Below are positions 18,101 to 26,775 of a stretch of 64,000 nt of DNA, piece by piece. A program made the position numbers and the translations under genes. The stretch's first letter is position 1. Every line of letters begins with the position of its first letter. A model generated the notes under the pieces. That model was not told where the DNA came from. It saw only the letters and a list, made by a program, of their open reading frames with translations, and ran no database searches. The DNA is from Palsa-504 sp963744005 (GTDB lineage Bacteria > Actinomycetota > Actinomycetes > Streptosporangiales > Streptosporangiaceae): NCBI GenBank assembly GCA_963744005.1, contig CAVURU010000003.1:2604001-2668000 (forward strand), given 5' to 3'.

Positions 18101-19555
18101 GTGACCCGGTGGCGGCCGAGCCAGGAACTGGTGGTCCTGGTGTGCTACACGGTCGCGCTGTACATGACCGTGGTGGACAACACGATCATCTATACCGCCC
18201 TGCCCTCGGTGGCCCGCGATTTCCATTCCTCGCTGGCCGACGCGCAGTGGGTGACGCTCAGTTATGTGCTCGCGCTGGCTTTGATGATCCCGTCGTCTGG
18301 GTGGATCGGTGACCGGTTCGGCACCCGGCGCTCCTTCCTGACCGCGCTGCTGCTGTTCACCGCGGCGTCCGCGCTGTGCGGGCTGTCCGGCTCGCTGCCC
18401 CTGCTGGTCATCTTCCGTGTCTTCCAGGGCGTCGGCGGCGGCCTGATCATCCCGGTCGGGCTGGCCATGCTGTTCCGCACCTACCCGCCCGACCGGCGGG
18501 CCCGCGCCACCGGCCTGGTCTTGCTGGGTACCAGCCTCGGCCCGGCTGCCGGGCCGCTGCTGGGCGGCGTCCTGACCACATACCTGTCGTGGCGGTGGTG
18601 CTTTTTCGTCAACGTGCCGTTCGGCGTCATCATCCTGATCATCGGGCTGCTGTTCCTGACCGAGCACCGCGAGCCGGCCGCAGGCCAGCTGGACCTGGCC
18701 GGCTTCGTGCTGGCCGGCGGCGGCCTGGCGCTGGTCCTCTATGCGCTGAGCCAGTCACCGGTCAAGGGGTGGGGAAGCCCGGTCATCATCGGCACCGGCG
18801 TCGCCGGCCTGGCCGCGCTGGCCGCGCTGGCGGTGGTCGAGCTGCGCGCCAAGGCGCCGATGCTGAACCTGCGGCTGCTGGGCAACCGGATCTTCCGCAC
18901 CACGAGCCTGATCTCGCTGTGCCACAACGCCGCCTACAGCGGCTACCTGTTCATCATGCCGGAGTTCCTGCAGCAAGCCCGCGGGGCTTCCCCGCTGAGT
19001 TCCGGGCTGACCACGTTCCCGGGCGCCGTCGGCGTCCTGCTCAGCGGACAGATCGGCGCGCGCATCTACCCGCGCGTCGGGCCGCGGCGGCTGGCGGTGG
19101 GCGGGCTGTGCGGCATCGTCATCGTCTGGTCGCTGATCGGGCTGACCGTGGGGCTGGACACCAGCATCTGGGTCATCCGGGTGCTGACCTTCTGCAGCGG
19201 ATTCACCAGCGGATTTGCCGTCATCGCGTTTCAGACCTCGTCGTTCGCGACCATCTCCTCGGCCGACACCGGTCGCGCGTCCGCGCTATTCCAGACCCAG
19301 ACCCAGGTCGCAGGCGGCTTCGGCGTGGCCCTGCTGGTCACCGTCGTGGCAGCGTCCGTCCCGGCGGGGACGACCGGCGCCGCGCTGGTCCCCGCATTCC
19401 ACCGCGCCCTGCTGACCGCGGCCTCGCTGAGCGGCATCGGCGCCCTGATCGCGCTCACCATCCGGGACAGCGACGCAGCCGCGACCATGCGCCGCCCAGC
19501 GGTCCCCGCGACCGTCCCGGCTCAGATTCAGGACGGCACTGCCGAGCCGGGCTAG
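18101..19555 (+). CDS. DHA2 family drug:H+ antiporter (EmrB/QacA-like)
   Basis: A 484-residue protein with about 14 helices. MTVVDNTIIYTALPSVARD (helix 1 motif D1), LALALMIPSSGWIGDRFGTRRSF (motif A) and GTSLGPAAGPLLGGVLTTYLSWRWCFFVNVPFG (motif C of antiporters) identify the 14-TM multidrug branch. It would export hydrophobic compounds in exchange for protons. GTG 18101 is used because GGAGG lies 5 bp upstream; a GTG at 18080 is less likely. No dedicated regulator sits next to it. Confidence 0.9.
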   Translation: MTRWRPSQELVVLVCYTVALYMTVVDNTIIYTALPSVARDFHSSLADAQWVTLSYVLALALMIPSSGWIGDRFGTRRSFLTALLLFTAASALCGLSGSLPLLVIFRVFQGVGGGLIIPVGLAMLFRTYPPDRRARATGLVLLGTSLGPAAGPLLGGVLTTYLSWRWCFFVNVPFGVIILIIGLLFLTEHREPAAGQLDLAGFVLAGGGLALVLYALSQSPVKGWGSPVIIGTGVAGLAALAALAVVELRAKAPMLNLRLLGNRIFRTTSLISLCHNAAYSGYLFIMPEFLQQARGASPLSSGLTTFPGAVGVLLSGQIGARIYPRVGPRRLAVGGLCGIVIVWSLIGLTVGLDTSIWVIRVLTFCSGFTSGFAVIAFQTSSFATISSADTGRASALFQTQTQVAGGFGVALLVTVVAASVPAGTTGAALVPAFHRALLTAASLSGIGALIALTIRDSDAAATMRRPAVPATVPAQIQDGTAEPG

Positions 19556-19561
19556 CTGGCC

Positions 19562-20121
19562 TTAGCCAGCCGGGGGAATTATCAGGCAGTTGCTGCTGCC
19601 CACGGCCACCGTCTTCCCGGCGGCGTCGACGACCTCGGCGGTGGCCAGGGCGACCCGGCGGCCGGGCTTGGTCACGATGCCGGTGGCCACCAGCGGGCCG
19701 CTGGCCACCGTGACCGGTCGCAGGAAATTGACGGTGATGTCGATCGAGGTGAAGCCGAAGCCGGCCTTCCAGGGTGGTCCACACGGCGCACGCGGCGGCC
19801 GAGTCGAGCATGGTGCAGACCAGGCCGCCCTGGACCACGCCCGCCGTGTTGTACATCGACCGGTCCGGCCGGCAGCCGAAGACGACCCGGCCGGCCTCTG
19901 GCGGCCGTGGGCCACATCTCGAGCAGCATGTCCATCGGGGCCGCGGCGATGGTCCCGTCGATGGTGGCCCGCATGACCTCCAGGCCGGACAGGCCGGCGG
20001 CGGCCACAGCCGGCGGGTCGAACCAGTGCACGGTCTTGGCGCGGGCCTCGCCCCACTCCGGCCGGACCGGCAGGCGGCGGCCGTCAGGGGTCTGGATTTC
20101 GGTCGGCGGAGTCACGTCCAT
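19562..20121 (-). pseudogene. PaaI-type hotdog thioesterase, frameshifted twice
   Basis: From ATG 20121 the first frame reads PEWGEARAKTVHWFDP...GLEVMRATIDGTIAAAPMDMLLEMW. Near 19900 the coding signal shifts to VVFGCRPDRSMYNTAGVVQGGLVCTMLDSAAACAVWTTL, and near 19770 it shifts again to FGFTSIDITVNFLRPVT...VALATAEVVDAAGKTVAVGSSNCLI ending at 19562. Joined, they give one typical ~180-residue PaaI-like acyl-CoA thioesterase with the GG(L)xxxxxDxxxxxA active-site block. All motif blocks survive, so these may be recent indels or sequence errors. Confidence 0.8.
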
Positions 20122-20153
20122 GGCAGAAATCTACGGTCCGCACCGGGGCCCGG

Positions 20154-20206
20154 CGTCATCGTGTGTCGTGACCGTGGATATACCGGGGTAACGACACACG
20201 ATGACG
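20154..20206. repeat. Perfect 16-bp inverted repeat, 21-bp spacer
   Basis: CGTCATCGTGTGTCGT (20154-20169) is exactly complementary to ACGACACACGATGACG (20191-20206). The 21-bp spacer contains GGATATACC. It lies in the 154-bp gap between the divergent thioesterase and PH-domain genes. There is no T run on either side. It could be a large operator, a cruciform-forming site or the footprint of a small mobile element. Confidence 0.85.
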
Positions 20207-20275
20207 AGGCGGATCATTCGTGAGAAGCTTGAGGAGTAGGCCCGGGTCGCGCGCAGGGCCTGGTGGAGGCTGACG

Positions 20276-20878
20276 TTGGGCTCGCTGCTCCCCGCACGTG
20301 GGCTTCCCGCACCGGGTTCGGACGACATGGACCGGGAGCTGCCCGAAGCGGCCCGTCGGCAGCTGCTTCCGCACGAGGAGCCGGTGCTCGCGGTCCGGCA
20401 GCACGCCGTCGTCCTGGCGAGGCCCTTCGCGGTCTTGATGGCGGCGTTCATGGTGGCCGGGGTGCTGACCGGGTTCACGGGCAGCGCGCTGGCCCTGGGG
20501 CTGTCCTGGGCGGTGTGCCTGGCCGTGCTGGTGTGGCTGGTCTTCCGCGTGGTGACCTGGTCCAATACCTACCTGGTGGCCACGCCCACCCGGGTCATGT
20601 TCATCACGGGCTTCATGGCGCACAAGGCCGTCTACCTCCCGCTGAACAAGATGTGTACCTATGGCCGGAGGCAGCGTTACATCCTGCGCCGACCACCGAA
20701 TTACGGGGAATTTCACGCCGGAACCCGAGCTGCTGATTACGCCATAAAGGCGAAATACATGCCGCGGCCCGGTCAAATCATGGATAGGGTTGAGCGGCTC
20801 TCGCACGAGGCAAGTCACCGGTCGGCAGCCGCTGAGGCGCACCGGCAGGACCGGACCCGCCGGAGACTGGCCGGCTGA
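20276..20878 (+). CDS. Membrane protein with PH-like (bPH2) domain
   Basis: A 200-residue protein with two adjacent hydrophobic helices (PFAVLMAAFMVAGVLTGFTG, LSWAVCLAVLVWLVFRVVTW) followed by SNTYLVATPTRVMFITGFMAHKAVYLPLNKM, the pattern of bacterial PH (YdbS/YdbT-like) membrane proteins. The usual second half of the PH domain is replaced by a Tyr/Arg-rich segment (YGRRQRYILRRPPNYGEFHAG), so this is an atypical member. TTG 20276 is chosen for its GGAGG 7 bp upstream; ATG 20327 is an alternative. The function is unknown. Confidence 0.65.
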   Translation: MGSLLPARGLPAPGSDDMDRELPEAARRQLLPHEEPVLAVRQHAVVLARPFAVLMAAFMVAGVLTGFTGSALALGLSWAVCLAVLVWLVFRVVTWSNTYLVATPTRVMFITGFMAHKAVYLPLNKMCTYGRRQRYILRRPPNYGEFHAGTRAADYAIKAKYMPRPGQIMDRVERLSHEASHRSAAAEAHRQDRTRRRLAG

Positions 20879-21147
20879 CGTTCCCGCAGCTGAAAGGCCT
20901 GGAGCTGGCCCTGTGCCGTGCGCCCGCCGCGCCCGCGCGGGCTCCGGTTCGGATCCGCGCACCGTCCAGGCCAGCTGACGATTCCGGTCGTGAACCGGAC
21001 GCAATTGACCCTACGGGCGCACATGGAACATCCGTAATAATTCTGTGATATCCCGCCGAACGCCCGGCATGGAGCGTAATCCATTCGCTACCGTCGCTTT
21101 GCTGGCCCGGACCAAAGGGCCGCAGACGTGAAGGAGCGTGGTAGCAG

Positions 21148-22182
21148 GTGAGCAGCCTCCAGGTCAGGGGGTCTTCGGGGTCTTTCCGGCGGGGGGCGGC
21201 CGCCACGGCGGTCTTGGTGGTGACGGCGGGCCTTTCCGCCTACGGCAGCCGGGCTGAGGCGGCACCTAAGCCCACGATCGCCTCGGTCCAGGCCAAGATC
21301 AACCAGCTCACTACGCAGTTCGACCAGGTCAGTACGCAGCTCGACCAGGCCAGCCAGCAGCTCTCCAGCGCGCAGACGCAGCTCACCCAGGCCCGCACCC
21401 GGCTGGCCGACGCGAACGCCAAGTTCCAGGCGGCCCGGGCGGCGGTGGCGCAGACGGCCGCGGCCGCGTTCGAGGACTCGGGCGTCACGTCGGTGAGCGG
21501 CATCCTCACCTCGGGCAACGCCGGATCCCTCCTGCAGGAGGGGGCGTTGCTGCAGGAGCAATCCGGCAACCACAGCGCCCAGGCCAGCCAGCTGCTGGCC
21601 GCGGCCAGCCAGCAGACGTCCGCCGAGCAGCAGGCGCAACGCACGGAAGACGGCGTGGCCCAGCTGACCAAGAAGCTCGGCGATCAGAAGAAGTCCCTGG
21701 GTCAGCTGGTGGCCACCCAGAAGGCGACCCTGGACAGCCTGACCACCTCCCAGCAGGAGACGGTGCAGTCCAACTCCATCGGCGGCAGCGGCGCCACCAC
21801 GACCGCCACCTACGACGGCCCGACGTCCACCCAGGCGGAGAAGGCGGTGGCCTTCGTCTACGCGCAGCTGGGCAAGCCGTACCAGTGGGGCGCGACCGGC
21901 CCGTCCAGCTTCGACTGCTCCGGCCTGGTGCAGGCGGCCTGGAGAGCGGCCGGGGTGTCCATCCCGCGGGACACCTACGGCCAGTGGGCGGCCCTCCAGC
22001 ACATCCCGCAGTCCGGCATCCAGCCCGGTGACCTGCTGTACTACGACGGGGTCGGGCACGTGACGATGTACGTCGGCAACGGCTACATGATCGACGCGCC
22101 GCAGACCGGCAAGGACGTCGAGAAGATCCCCATGAACAACAGCTGGTACAGCGCGAACTTCGTCGGCGCCGCTCGCCCGTAG
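21148..22182 (+). CDS. Secreted NlpC/P60 peptidoglycan endopeptidase (RipA-like)
   Basis: A 344-residue exported cell-wall hydrolase. It has an N-terminal signal peptide (RRGAAATAVLVVTAGLSAYG, cleavage near AEAA-P), a long coiled coil (about 45-220, Gln/Ser/Leu-rich) and a C-terminal NlpC/P60 domain with catalytic Cys257 (FDCSGLVQAAW) and His304 (GHVTMYVG). It cuts stem-peptide bonds in peptidoglycan. GTG 21148 has AAGGAG at 21131-21136. The 270-bp upstream region contains an inverted repeat TCCGGT/ACCGGA and TTGACC at 21005, but no riboswitch I can recognise. Confidence 0.93.
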   Translation: MSSLQVRGSSGSFRRGAAATAVLVVTAGLSAYGSRAEAAPKPTIASVQAKINQLTTQFDQVSTQLDQASQQLSSAQTQLTQARTRLADANAKFQAARAAVAQTAAAAFEDSGVTSVSGILTSGNAGSLLQEGALLQEQSGNHSAQASQLLAAASQQTSAEQQAQRTEDGVAQLTKKLGDQKKSLGQLVATQKATLDSLTTSQQETVQSNSIGGSGATTTATYDGPTSTQAEKAVAFVYAQLGKPYQWGATGPSSFDCSGLVQAAWRAAGVSIPRDTYGQWAALQHIPQSGIQPGDLLYYDGVGHVTMYVGNGYMIDAPQTGKDVEKIPMNNSWYSANFVGAARP

Positions 22183-22237
22183 CGCGGCGCACTCACCGGG
22201 CCTGGAGCTCAGCCCGCGACCGGCCCGCCGCCGCTTG

Positions 22238-22257
22238 ATACCCTACGAGGGTATAGT
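22238..22257 (+). promoter_or_regulatory. CsoR-like copper operator and -10 of copZ-copA
   Basis: ATACCC (22238-22243), TACGA and GGGTAT (22249-22254) form a perfect palindrome of the kind bound by the Cu(I) sensor CsoR. It overlaps a -10-like TATAGT at 22252-22257. It lies 34 bp upstream of the copZ start. Copper binding to CsoR would release it and induce both genes. No csoR gene lies in this window. Confidence 0.8.
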
Positions 22258-22290
22258 TTCCTTAGCGGTAGGACGGCGGGAGGCGGAGCG

Positions 22291-22509
22291 ATGACATCGG
22301 TGACCTACCTGGTGACGGGAATGACCTGCGAGCACTGCGTGCACGCGGTGACCGGCGAGCTCAAGGATCTGGACGGCGTGCGCGAGGTGAGCGTGGACCT
22401 GCACCCGGAGGGCACGTCAGCGGTCACGGTCAGCAGCGAGCAGCCCGTCCCGGACGAGGCGGTGGCGGCGGCCCTGGACGAGGCCGGCGACTACCAGCTG
22501 GCCCGTTAG
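22291..22509 (+). CDS. copZ: Copper chaperone CopZ (HMA domain)
   Basis: A 72-residue heavy-metal-associated domain with the metal site GMTCEHC near the N-terminus and the ferredoxin-like pattern VREVSVDLHPEG...VTVSSEQPVPDEAVAAALDEAGDYQ. It binds Cu(I) in the cytoplasm and hands it to the P-type ATPase encoded 81 bp downstream. The ribosome site GGAGGCGGAG precedes ATG 22291. Control by copper is expected from the operator at 22238. Confidence 0.93.
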   Translation: MTSVTYLVTGMTCEHCVHAVTGELKDLDGVREVSVDLHPEGTSAVTVSSEQPVPDEAVAAALDEAGDYQLAR

Positions 22510-22526
22510 CCCGGCCCGGCTAGCGC

Positions 22527-22575
22527 CAGCCGGACAGAGACCAGCCAGAAGAGCCCAGCCGGACAGAGACCAGCC
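22527..22575 (+). repeat. 20-bp direct repeat in the copZ-copA spacer
   Basis: A 20-bp sequence beginning CAGCCGGACAGAG occurs exactly twice, at 22527-22546 and 22556-22575, with a 29-bp period. The second copy ends just before the copA ribosome site. It could tune spacing or RNA structure, or be a simple duplication. Confidence 0.85.
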
Positions 22576-22590
22576 GGAGGGAGGGCCGCC

Positions 22591-24885
22591 GTGACGATCA
22601 ACGCCGATGAACGGTCAGTGGAGCTGGCCATCGGCGGGATGACCTGTACCTCCTGCGCGGCGCGGGTGGAGAAGAAGCTGAACAGGCTCGACGGGGTCAC
22701 GGCCACGGTCAACTTCGCCACCGAGAAGGCGGCGGTCAGCTTCCCCGGCACCGTCAGCTCCGATGACCTGATCGCCGTGGTGGAGCGGACCGGTTACACC
22801 GCGGCAGTCGCGGCGCCGCCCCAGGAACCGGACGCCAGCCCGGCGGCGGCCGCCGGCCCGGGCGCCAGCACCGGCGAGGCGGGCGACCAGGCGGCGCTGC
22901 GCCAGCGGCTGCTGATCTCGCTGCTGCTCGCCGTCCCGGTCGTGATCCTCGGGATGGTGCCGGCCTGGCAGTTCCGGAACTGGCAGTGGCTGTCGCTGGC
23001 CCTGGCCGCCCCGGTCGCGGTGTGGGGGGCCTGGCCCTTCCACCGGGCCGCCTTGATCAACGCCCGGCACGGCGCCGCGACGATGGACACCCTGGTCTCG
23101 ATCGGGGTCACCGCGTCGTTCACCTGGTCGCTGTGCGCCTTGTTCTTCGGCACCGCAGGCCAGCCCGGCATGCGGATGCCGTTCACCCTGCTGGCCGGGC
23201 AGATGGACGGGTCCGCGCTGTACCTGGACGCGGCGGCGGGCGTGACCGTGCTGATCCTGCTGGGCCGGTACTTCGAGGCCCGGGCCAAGCGGCGTTCGGG
23301 AGCGGCGCTGCGCGCGCTGGCCTCGCTGGGCGCCAAGGAAGCGATGCTGCTGCGCGACGGGCGCGAGGTCCGGGTGGCCGCGGCCAGCCTGGCCGCGGGC
23401 GACCTGTTCGCGGTCCGGCCCGGTGAGAAGATCGCCGTGGACGGCGTGGTCGAGTCCGGCGCGTCGGCGGTGGACGCGTCGATGCTCACCGGAGAGCCCG
23501 TTCCGGTCGAGGTCAGCGCCGGAGACCCGGTGATCGGCGGGTGCATCAGCACGTCGGGCCGGCTGGTCATCCGGGCCACCCGGGTCGGCGCGGACACCGA
23601 GCTGGCCCGGATCACCCGGCTGGTCGAGGCGGCCCAGAACGGCAAGACCAGGGCGCAACGGCTGGCCGACCGGGTCTCGGCCGTGTTCGTCCCGGTGGTA
23701 CTCGTGATCGCGCTGGTCACCCTGGCCGGATGGCTGGCCACCGGCGCGGGCCCGGCGGCGGCGTTCACCGCCGCGGTGGCGGTGCTGATCATCGCCTGCC
23801 CGTGCGCCATGGGCCTGGCCACCCCGACGGCGATCCTGGTCGGCACGGGACGCGGCGCCCAGCTCGGCATCCTGATCAAGGGCCCGGAGGCGCTGGAGTC
23901 GACCCGCACGGTCCAGGTCATCGTGCTGGACAAGACCGGCACGGTCACGACCGGGACGATGGCCCTGACCGATGCGGTGGCCGGGCCCGGCACGCGGGCG
24001 GCCCAGCTGCTGCGGCTGGCTGGCGCGGCCGAGGACGGCAGCACCCACCCGATCGCCGTGGCCATCACGGCGGGCGCGCGGCGGCAGCTCACCGACGGCC
24101 TGACCGAAGCCGTGCTGCCGCCCGCGGAGGATTTCACCAGTTACCACGGGCTCGGCGTCACCGCGGTCGTGGACGGGCACGCGGTGGCCGTCGGCCGGGC
24201 GGGCTGGCTGGCCGATCAGTGGTCACTGCCGGTCCCCGGCCCGCTGGCCGCCCGGGCCGGGGAGGCCGAAGCCGCGGGCCAGACCGCCGTGTTCGCGGCC
24301 TGGGACGGCGCCGTCCGCGGCGTGCTCGTGGTGGCCGACACGGTCAAGCCCACCTCCGCCGCGGCGGTCGCCAGGCTGCGCCGGATGGGACTGCGCCCGG
24401 TGCTCCTGACCGGGGACAACGAACGCGCGGCCCGGGCGGTCGCGGCCCAGGTCGGCATCGACGACGTCATCGCCGGGGTGCTGCCCGAGGGCAAGGCCAC
24501 CGCGATCAAGGAGTTGCAGGCGGCCGGCCAGGTGGTGGCCATGGCCGGCGACGGGGTCAACGACGCCGCCGCGCTGGCCCAGGCCGACCTGGGCCTGGCC
24601 ATGGGCACCGGCACGGACGCGGCCATCGAGGCCGCCGACCTGACCCTGGTCCGCGGCGACCTGCAGGCGCTGCCCGACGCGATCGCCCTGTCCCGGCGTA
24701 CGCTGGGCACGATCAAGGGCAACCTGTTCTGGGCTTTCGCCTACAACGCGGCCGCGATCCCGCTGGCCGCGTTCGGCTTGCTGTCCCCGCTGATCGCCGG
24801 CGCAGCCATGGCGTTCAGCTCGGTGTTCGTGGTGACCAACAGCCTGCGGCTGCGCCGGTTCCGCGGCGGGGTCAGCGGAGGTTGA
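22591..24885 (+). CDS. copA: Cu(I)-exporting P1B-type ATPase CopA
   Basis: A 764-residue ATPase. It has an N-terminal HMA domain with MTCTSC (Cys19, Cys22), about eight membrane helices, the TGEP actuator motif (DASMLTGEPVPVE), the CPC metal site at residues 403-405, the phosphorylation site D447-K-T-G-T, the HP locus (STHPIAVA) and the hinge GDGVNDAAAL. It pumps monovalent copper out of the cell. GTG 22591 has a strong GGAGGGAGG. Its last 14 bp overlap the convergent aldo/keto reductase gene. Confidence 0.95.
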   Translation: MTINADERSVELAIGGMTCTSCAARVEKKLNRLDGVTATVNFATEKAAVSFPGTVSSDDLIAVVERTGYTAAVAAPPQEPDASPAAAAGPGASTGEAGDQAALRQRLLISLLLAVPVVILGMVPAWQFRNWQWLSLALAAPVAVWGAWPFHRAALINARHGAATMDTLVSIGVTASFTWSLCALFFGTAGQPGMRMPFTLLAGQMDGSALYLDAAAGVTVLILLGRYFEARAKRRSGAALRALASLGAKEAMLLRDGREVRVAAASLAAGDLFAVRPGEKIAVDGVVESGASAVDASMLTGEPVPVEVSAGDPVIGGCISTSGRLVIRATRVGADTELARITRLVEAAQNGKTRAQRLADRVSAVFVPVVLVIALVTLAGWLATGAGPAAAFTAAVAVLIIACPCAMGLATPTAILVGTGRGAQLGILIKGPEALESTRTVQVIVLDKTGTVTTGTMALTDAVAGPGTRAAQLLRLAGAAEDGSTHPIAVAITAGARRQLTDGLTEAVLPPAEDFTSYHGLGVTAVVDGHAVAVGRAGWLADQWSLPVPGPLAARAGEAEAAGQTAVFAAWDGAVRGVLVVADTVKPTSAAAVARLRRMGLRPVLLTGDNERAARAVAAQVGIDDVIAGVLPEGKATAIKELQAAGQVVAMAGDGVNDAAALAQADLGLAMGTGTDAAIEAADLTLVRGDLQALPDAIALSRRTLGTIKGNLFWAFAYNAAAIPLAAFGLLSPLIAGAAMAFSSVFVVTNSLRLRRFRGGVSGG

Positions 24886-25849
24886 CGCCGATGACGGGGT
24901 GCGGCTCGTAGCTCTTCTCCAGCGCCTCGATCTCGGACTCGTCCAGGCGCAGGTCGACGGCGGCCACCGCGTCCGCTAGGTGATGGGGCTTGGTCGCCCC
25001 GATGATCGGGCTGTCGACCTCCGGCTTGGACAGCACCCAGGCCAGCGCGACCTGAGCCGGGGTGACGCCGCGCTGGGCGGCGAGGTCGGCGACGGCCTCG
25101 ACGATGGGCCGGTCGGTGTCGGAGTAGGCGCCCTGGCCGAACCGGTCGGTCTGCGACCGGCTGGTCTCCTCCGTCCACGGCCGGGTCAGCCGCCCGCGGG
25201 CCAGCGGGCTCCACGGGATCGACCCGATCCCCTGGTCGGCGCACAGCGGCATCATCTCCCGCTCCTCTTCCCGGTAGAGCAGGTTGTAGTAGTTCTGCAT
25301 GCTCACGAACCGGGTCCACCCGTTCAGGTCCGCGGTGTACAGAGCCTGGGCGAACTGCCAGGCGTACATCGATGACGCCCCGATGTAGCGAGCCTTGCCC
25401 GCCTTGACCACGTCGTGCAGGGCCTCGAGGGTCTCCTCGATGGGCGTGTCATAGTCCCAGCGGTGAATCTGGTACAGGTCGACGTAGTCGGTGCCGAGCC
25501 GCCGCAGGCTGTTGTCGATCTCGGTCATGATGGCCTTGCGCGACAAGCCATGGCCGTTCGGGCCAGGGCGCACCACGCCCCATACCTTGGTCGCGATGAC
25601 CAGGTCATCGCGCGAGGTCATGGAGAGCAGGGTCTGGCCGGTGATCTCCTCGCTGGTCCCGCCCGAGTAGGTGTTGGCGGTGTCGAAGAAGTTGATGCCG
25701 GCGTCGAGGGCCTGCCGGAAGAACGGCTGGGCCGCCTCCTTGTCCAGCGCCCAGGCCTGGATGCCCCGGTCAGCTTGCCCGTAGCTCATGCAGCCCAGGC
25801 AGATCCGCGATACCTGCAGGCCGGTCGGGCCCAGAGAGGTGTATTCCAT
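24872..25849 (-). CDS. Aldo/keto reductase
   Basis: A 325-residue TIM-barrel NADPH-dependent reductase. FFDTANTYSGGTSEEITG carries the catalytic Asp and Tyr, IATKVWG the Lys, and YQIHRWD the His. The cofactor end is IIGATKPHHLADAVAAVDLRL. It belongs to the YajO/YghZ-like branch. ATG 25849 has no ribosome site, but TAAGAT (reverse strand, 25861-25856) sits where a -10 would place the transcript start at or next to the ATG, so the mRNA may be leaderless. The 3' end overlaps copA. Confidence 0.92.
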   Translation of the reverse strand: MEYTSLGPTGLQVSRICLGCMSYGQADRGIQAWALDKEAAQPFFRQALDAGINFFDTANTYSGGTSEEITGQTLLSMTSRDDLVIATKVWGVVRPGPNGHGLSRKAIMTEIDNSLRRLGTDYVDLYQIHRWDYDTPIEETLEALHDVVKAGKARYIGASSMYAWQFAQALYTADLNGWTRFVSMQNYYNLLYREEEREMMPLCADQGIGSIPWSPLARGRLTRPWTEETSRSQTDRFGQGAYSDTDRPIVEAVADLAAQRGVTPAQVALAWVLSKPEVDSPIIGATKPHHLADAVAAVDLRLDESEIEALEKSYEPHPVIGVNLR

Positions 25850-25926
25850 ATTTCAATCTTATGGAGCGGGGCTCGGGCCCGGGCCCCGGGCACGGGCGGA
25901 CGGCGGGCGGCGGCGGGGCCGGAGCG

Positions 25927-26184
25927 TCAGGGGTTGTCGCGTTCGTCGTCCGGGACCGTGCCACGGTCCTCGAGCGGGGCGCCGATGTCCCAGGCCGAGC
26001 CCTCGACGGCGGGCAGGCCGCCGATGATCTCGACGACAGAGCCGTCATCGCCGACGGCCTCACCGGACGTGACGAGGTATTCGACGTCGTCAGGCGGCAG
26101 GCCGGCGTCCGGCCGGGCCGGCGGCGGGTTGCCGGGTTCCGGGTCGGGCGACGCCGCCGATCCGGTCGAAGGGTTATCGCTCAT
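25927..26184 (-). CDS. Small acidic protein, unknown
   Basis: An 85-residue Pro/Asp/Glu-rich protein: a disordered N-terminal half, then DDVEYLVTSGEAVGDDGSVVEIIGGLPAVEGSAWDIGAPLEDRGTVPDDE. ATG 26184 is preferred over ATG 26193 because GAGGAG has correct spacing to it. No known domain. Third-position bias and the ribosome site support a real gene. Confidence 0.55.
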   Translation of the reverse strand: MSDNPSTGSAASPDPEPGNPPPARPDAGLPPDDVEYLVTSGEAVGDDGSVVEIIGGLPAVEGSAWDIGAPLEDRGTVPDDERDNP

Positions 26185-26342
26185 GTCGGCCATCTCCTCG
26201 GCTGAGCACGGTCATGATCAGGCCATCATCCCGCCTTATGGCGGGGCTGGTGCCGGACTAGAGCTACCCGTGAGGCGGGCGGCTAACTGAGCTAAGAGCG
26301 GCCGGGAGGCATAGTCCGGCCCGGTCTGGACACAAGAGCGTA

Positions 26343-26762
26343 ATGGACGGTGAGATCGAGAAGCAGCGGCCAGGAGCACCCGAGCCTGCCCTCGCGGACC
26401 TGGGGCCGCCGGAGCTGGAGACCGACGAGGTGCCCGATTCGATGATCGCAGACTTTTCCTCGCTGACCACGCCGTACTGCTGGGTCATCACCGAGGATGC
26501 GGTCGCGGGCTACGACGGGGCCGAGCCGACCGCGGTCGGGAAGTCCGGGCCCGACCAGGCGGTGGCCGGGGACGTGGCCGAGGCCCTGACCGCGGGACGG
26601 TTCTTCCGGCTGGTTGACGGGCAAGGCCGCGAGCTGGCCGTCGGCCGGCTGTACGACCCGAGCGGCGGCAACGAGCTGGCGCCGCTGGAGGACTTCGGCC
26701 GCCCCGGGCTGGGCGCGCTGAACATCGAATTCCGCGCCGGGGGTGACTGGGCGGCGGCCTGA
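26343..26762 (+). CDS. Hypothetical protein, 139 aa
   Basis: A 139-residue soluble protein beginning MDGEIEKQRPG. The central SLTTPYCWVITEDAVAGYDGAEPTAVGKSGPDQAV, then AGRFFRLVDGQGRELAVGRLYDPSG, then FGRPGLGALNIEFRAGG, looks like an ordered alpha/beta domain. I do not recognise it. No strong ribosome site is visible (GTCTGGACACAAGAGCGTA before the ATG). It is divergent from the small acidic protein gene. Confidence 0.6.
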   Translation: MDGEIEKQRPGAPEPALADLGPPELETDEVPDSMIADFSSLTTPYCWVITEDAVAGYDGAEPTAVGKSGPDQAVAGDVAEALTAGRFFRLVDGQGRELAVGRLYDPSGGNELAPLEDFGRPGLGALNIEFRAGGDWAAA

Positions 26763-26775
26763 CCGGCCGGGTTGG

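Noticed and set aside
20879..21147. c-di-AMP (ydaO) riboswitch upstream of the NlpC/P60 gene
   Set aside because: Common at such genes in actinobacteria, but I could not find its conserved core in this leader.
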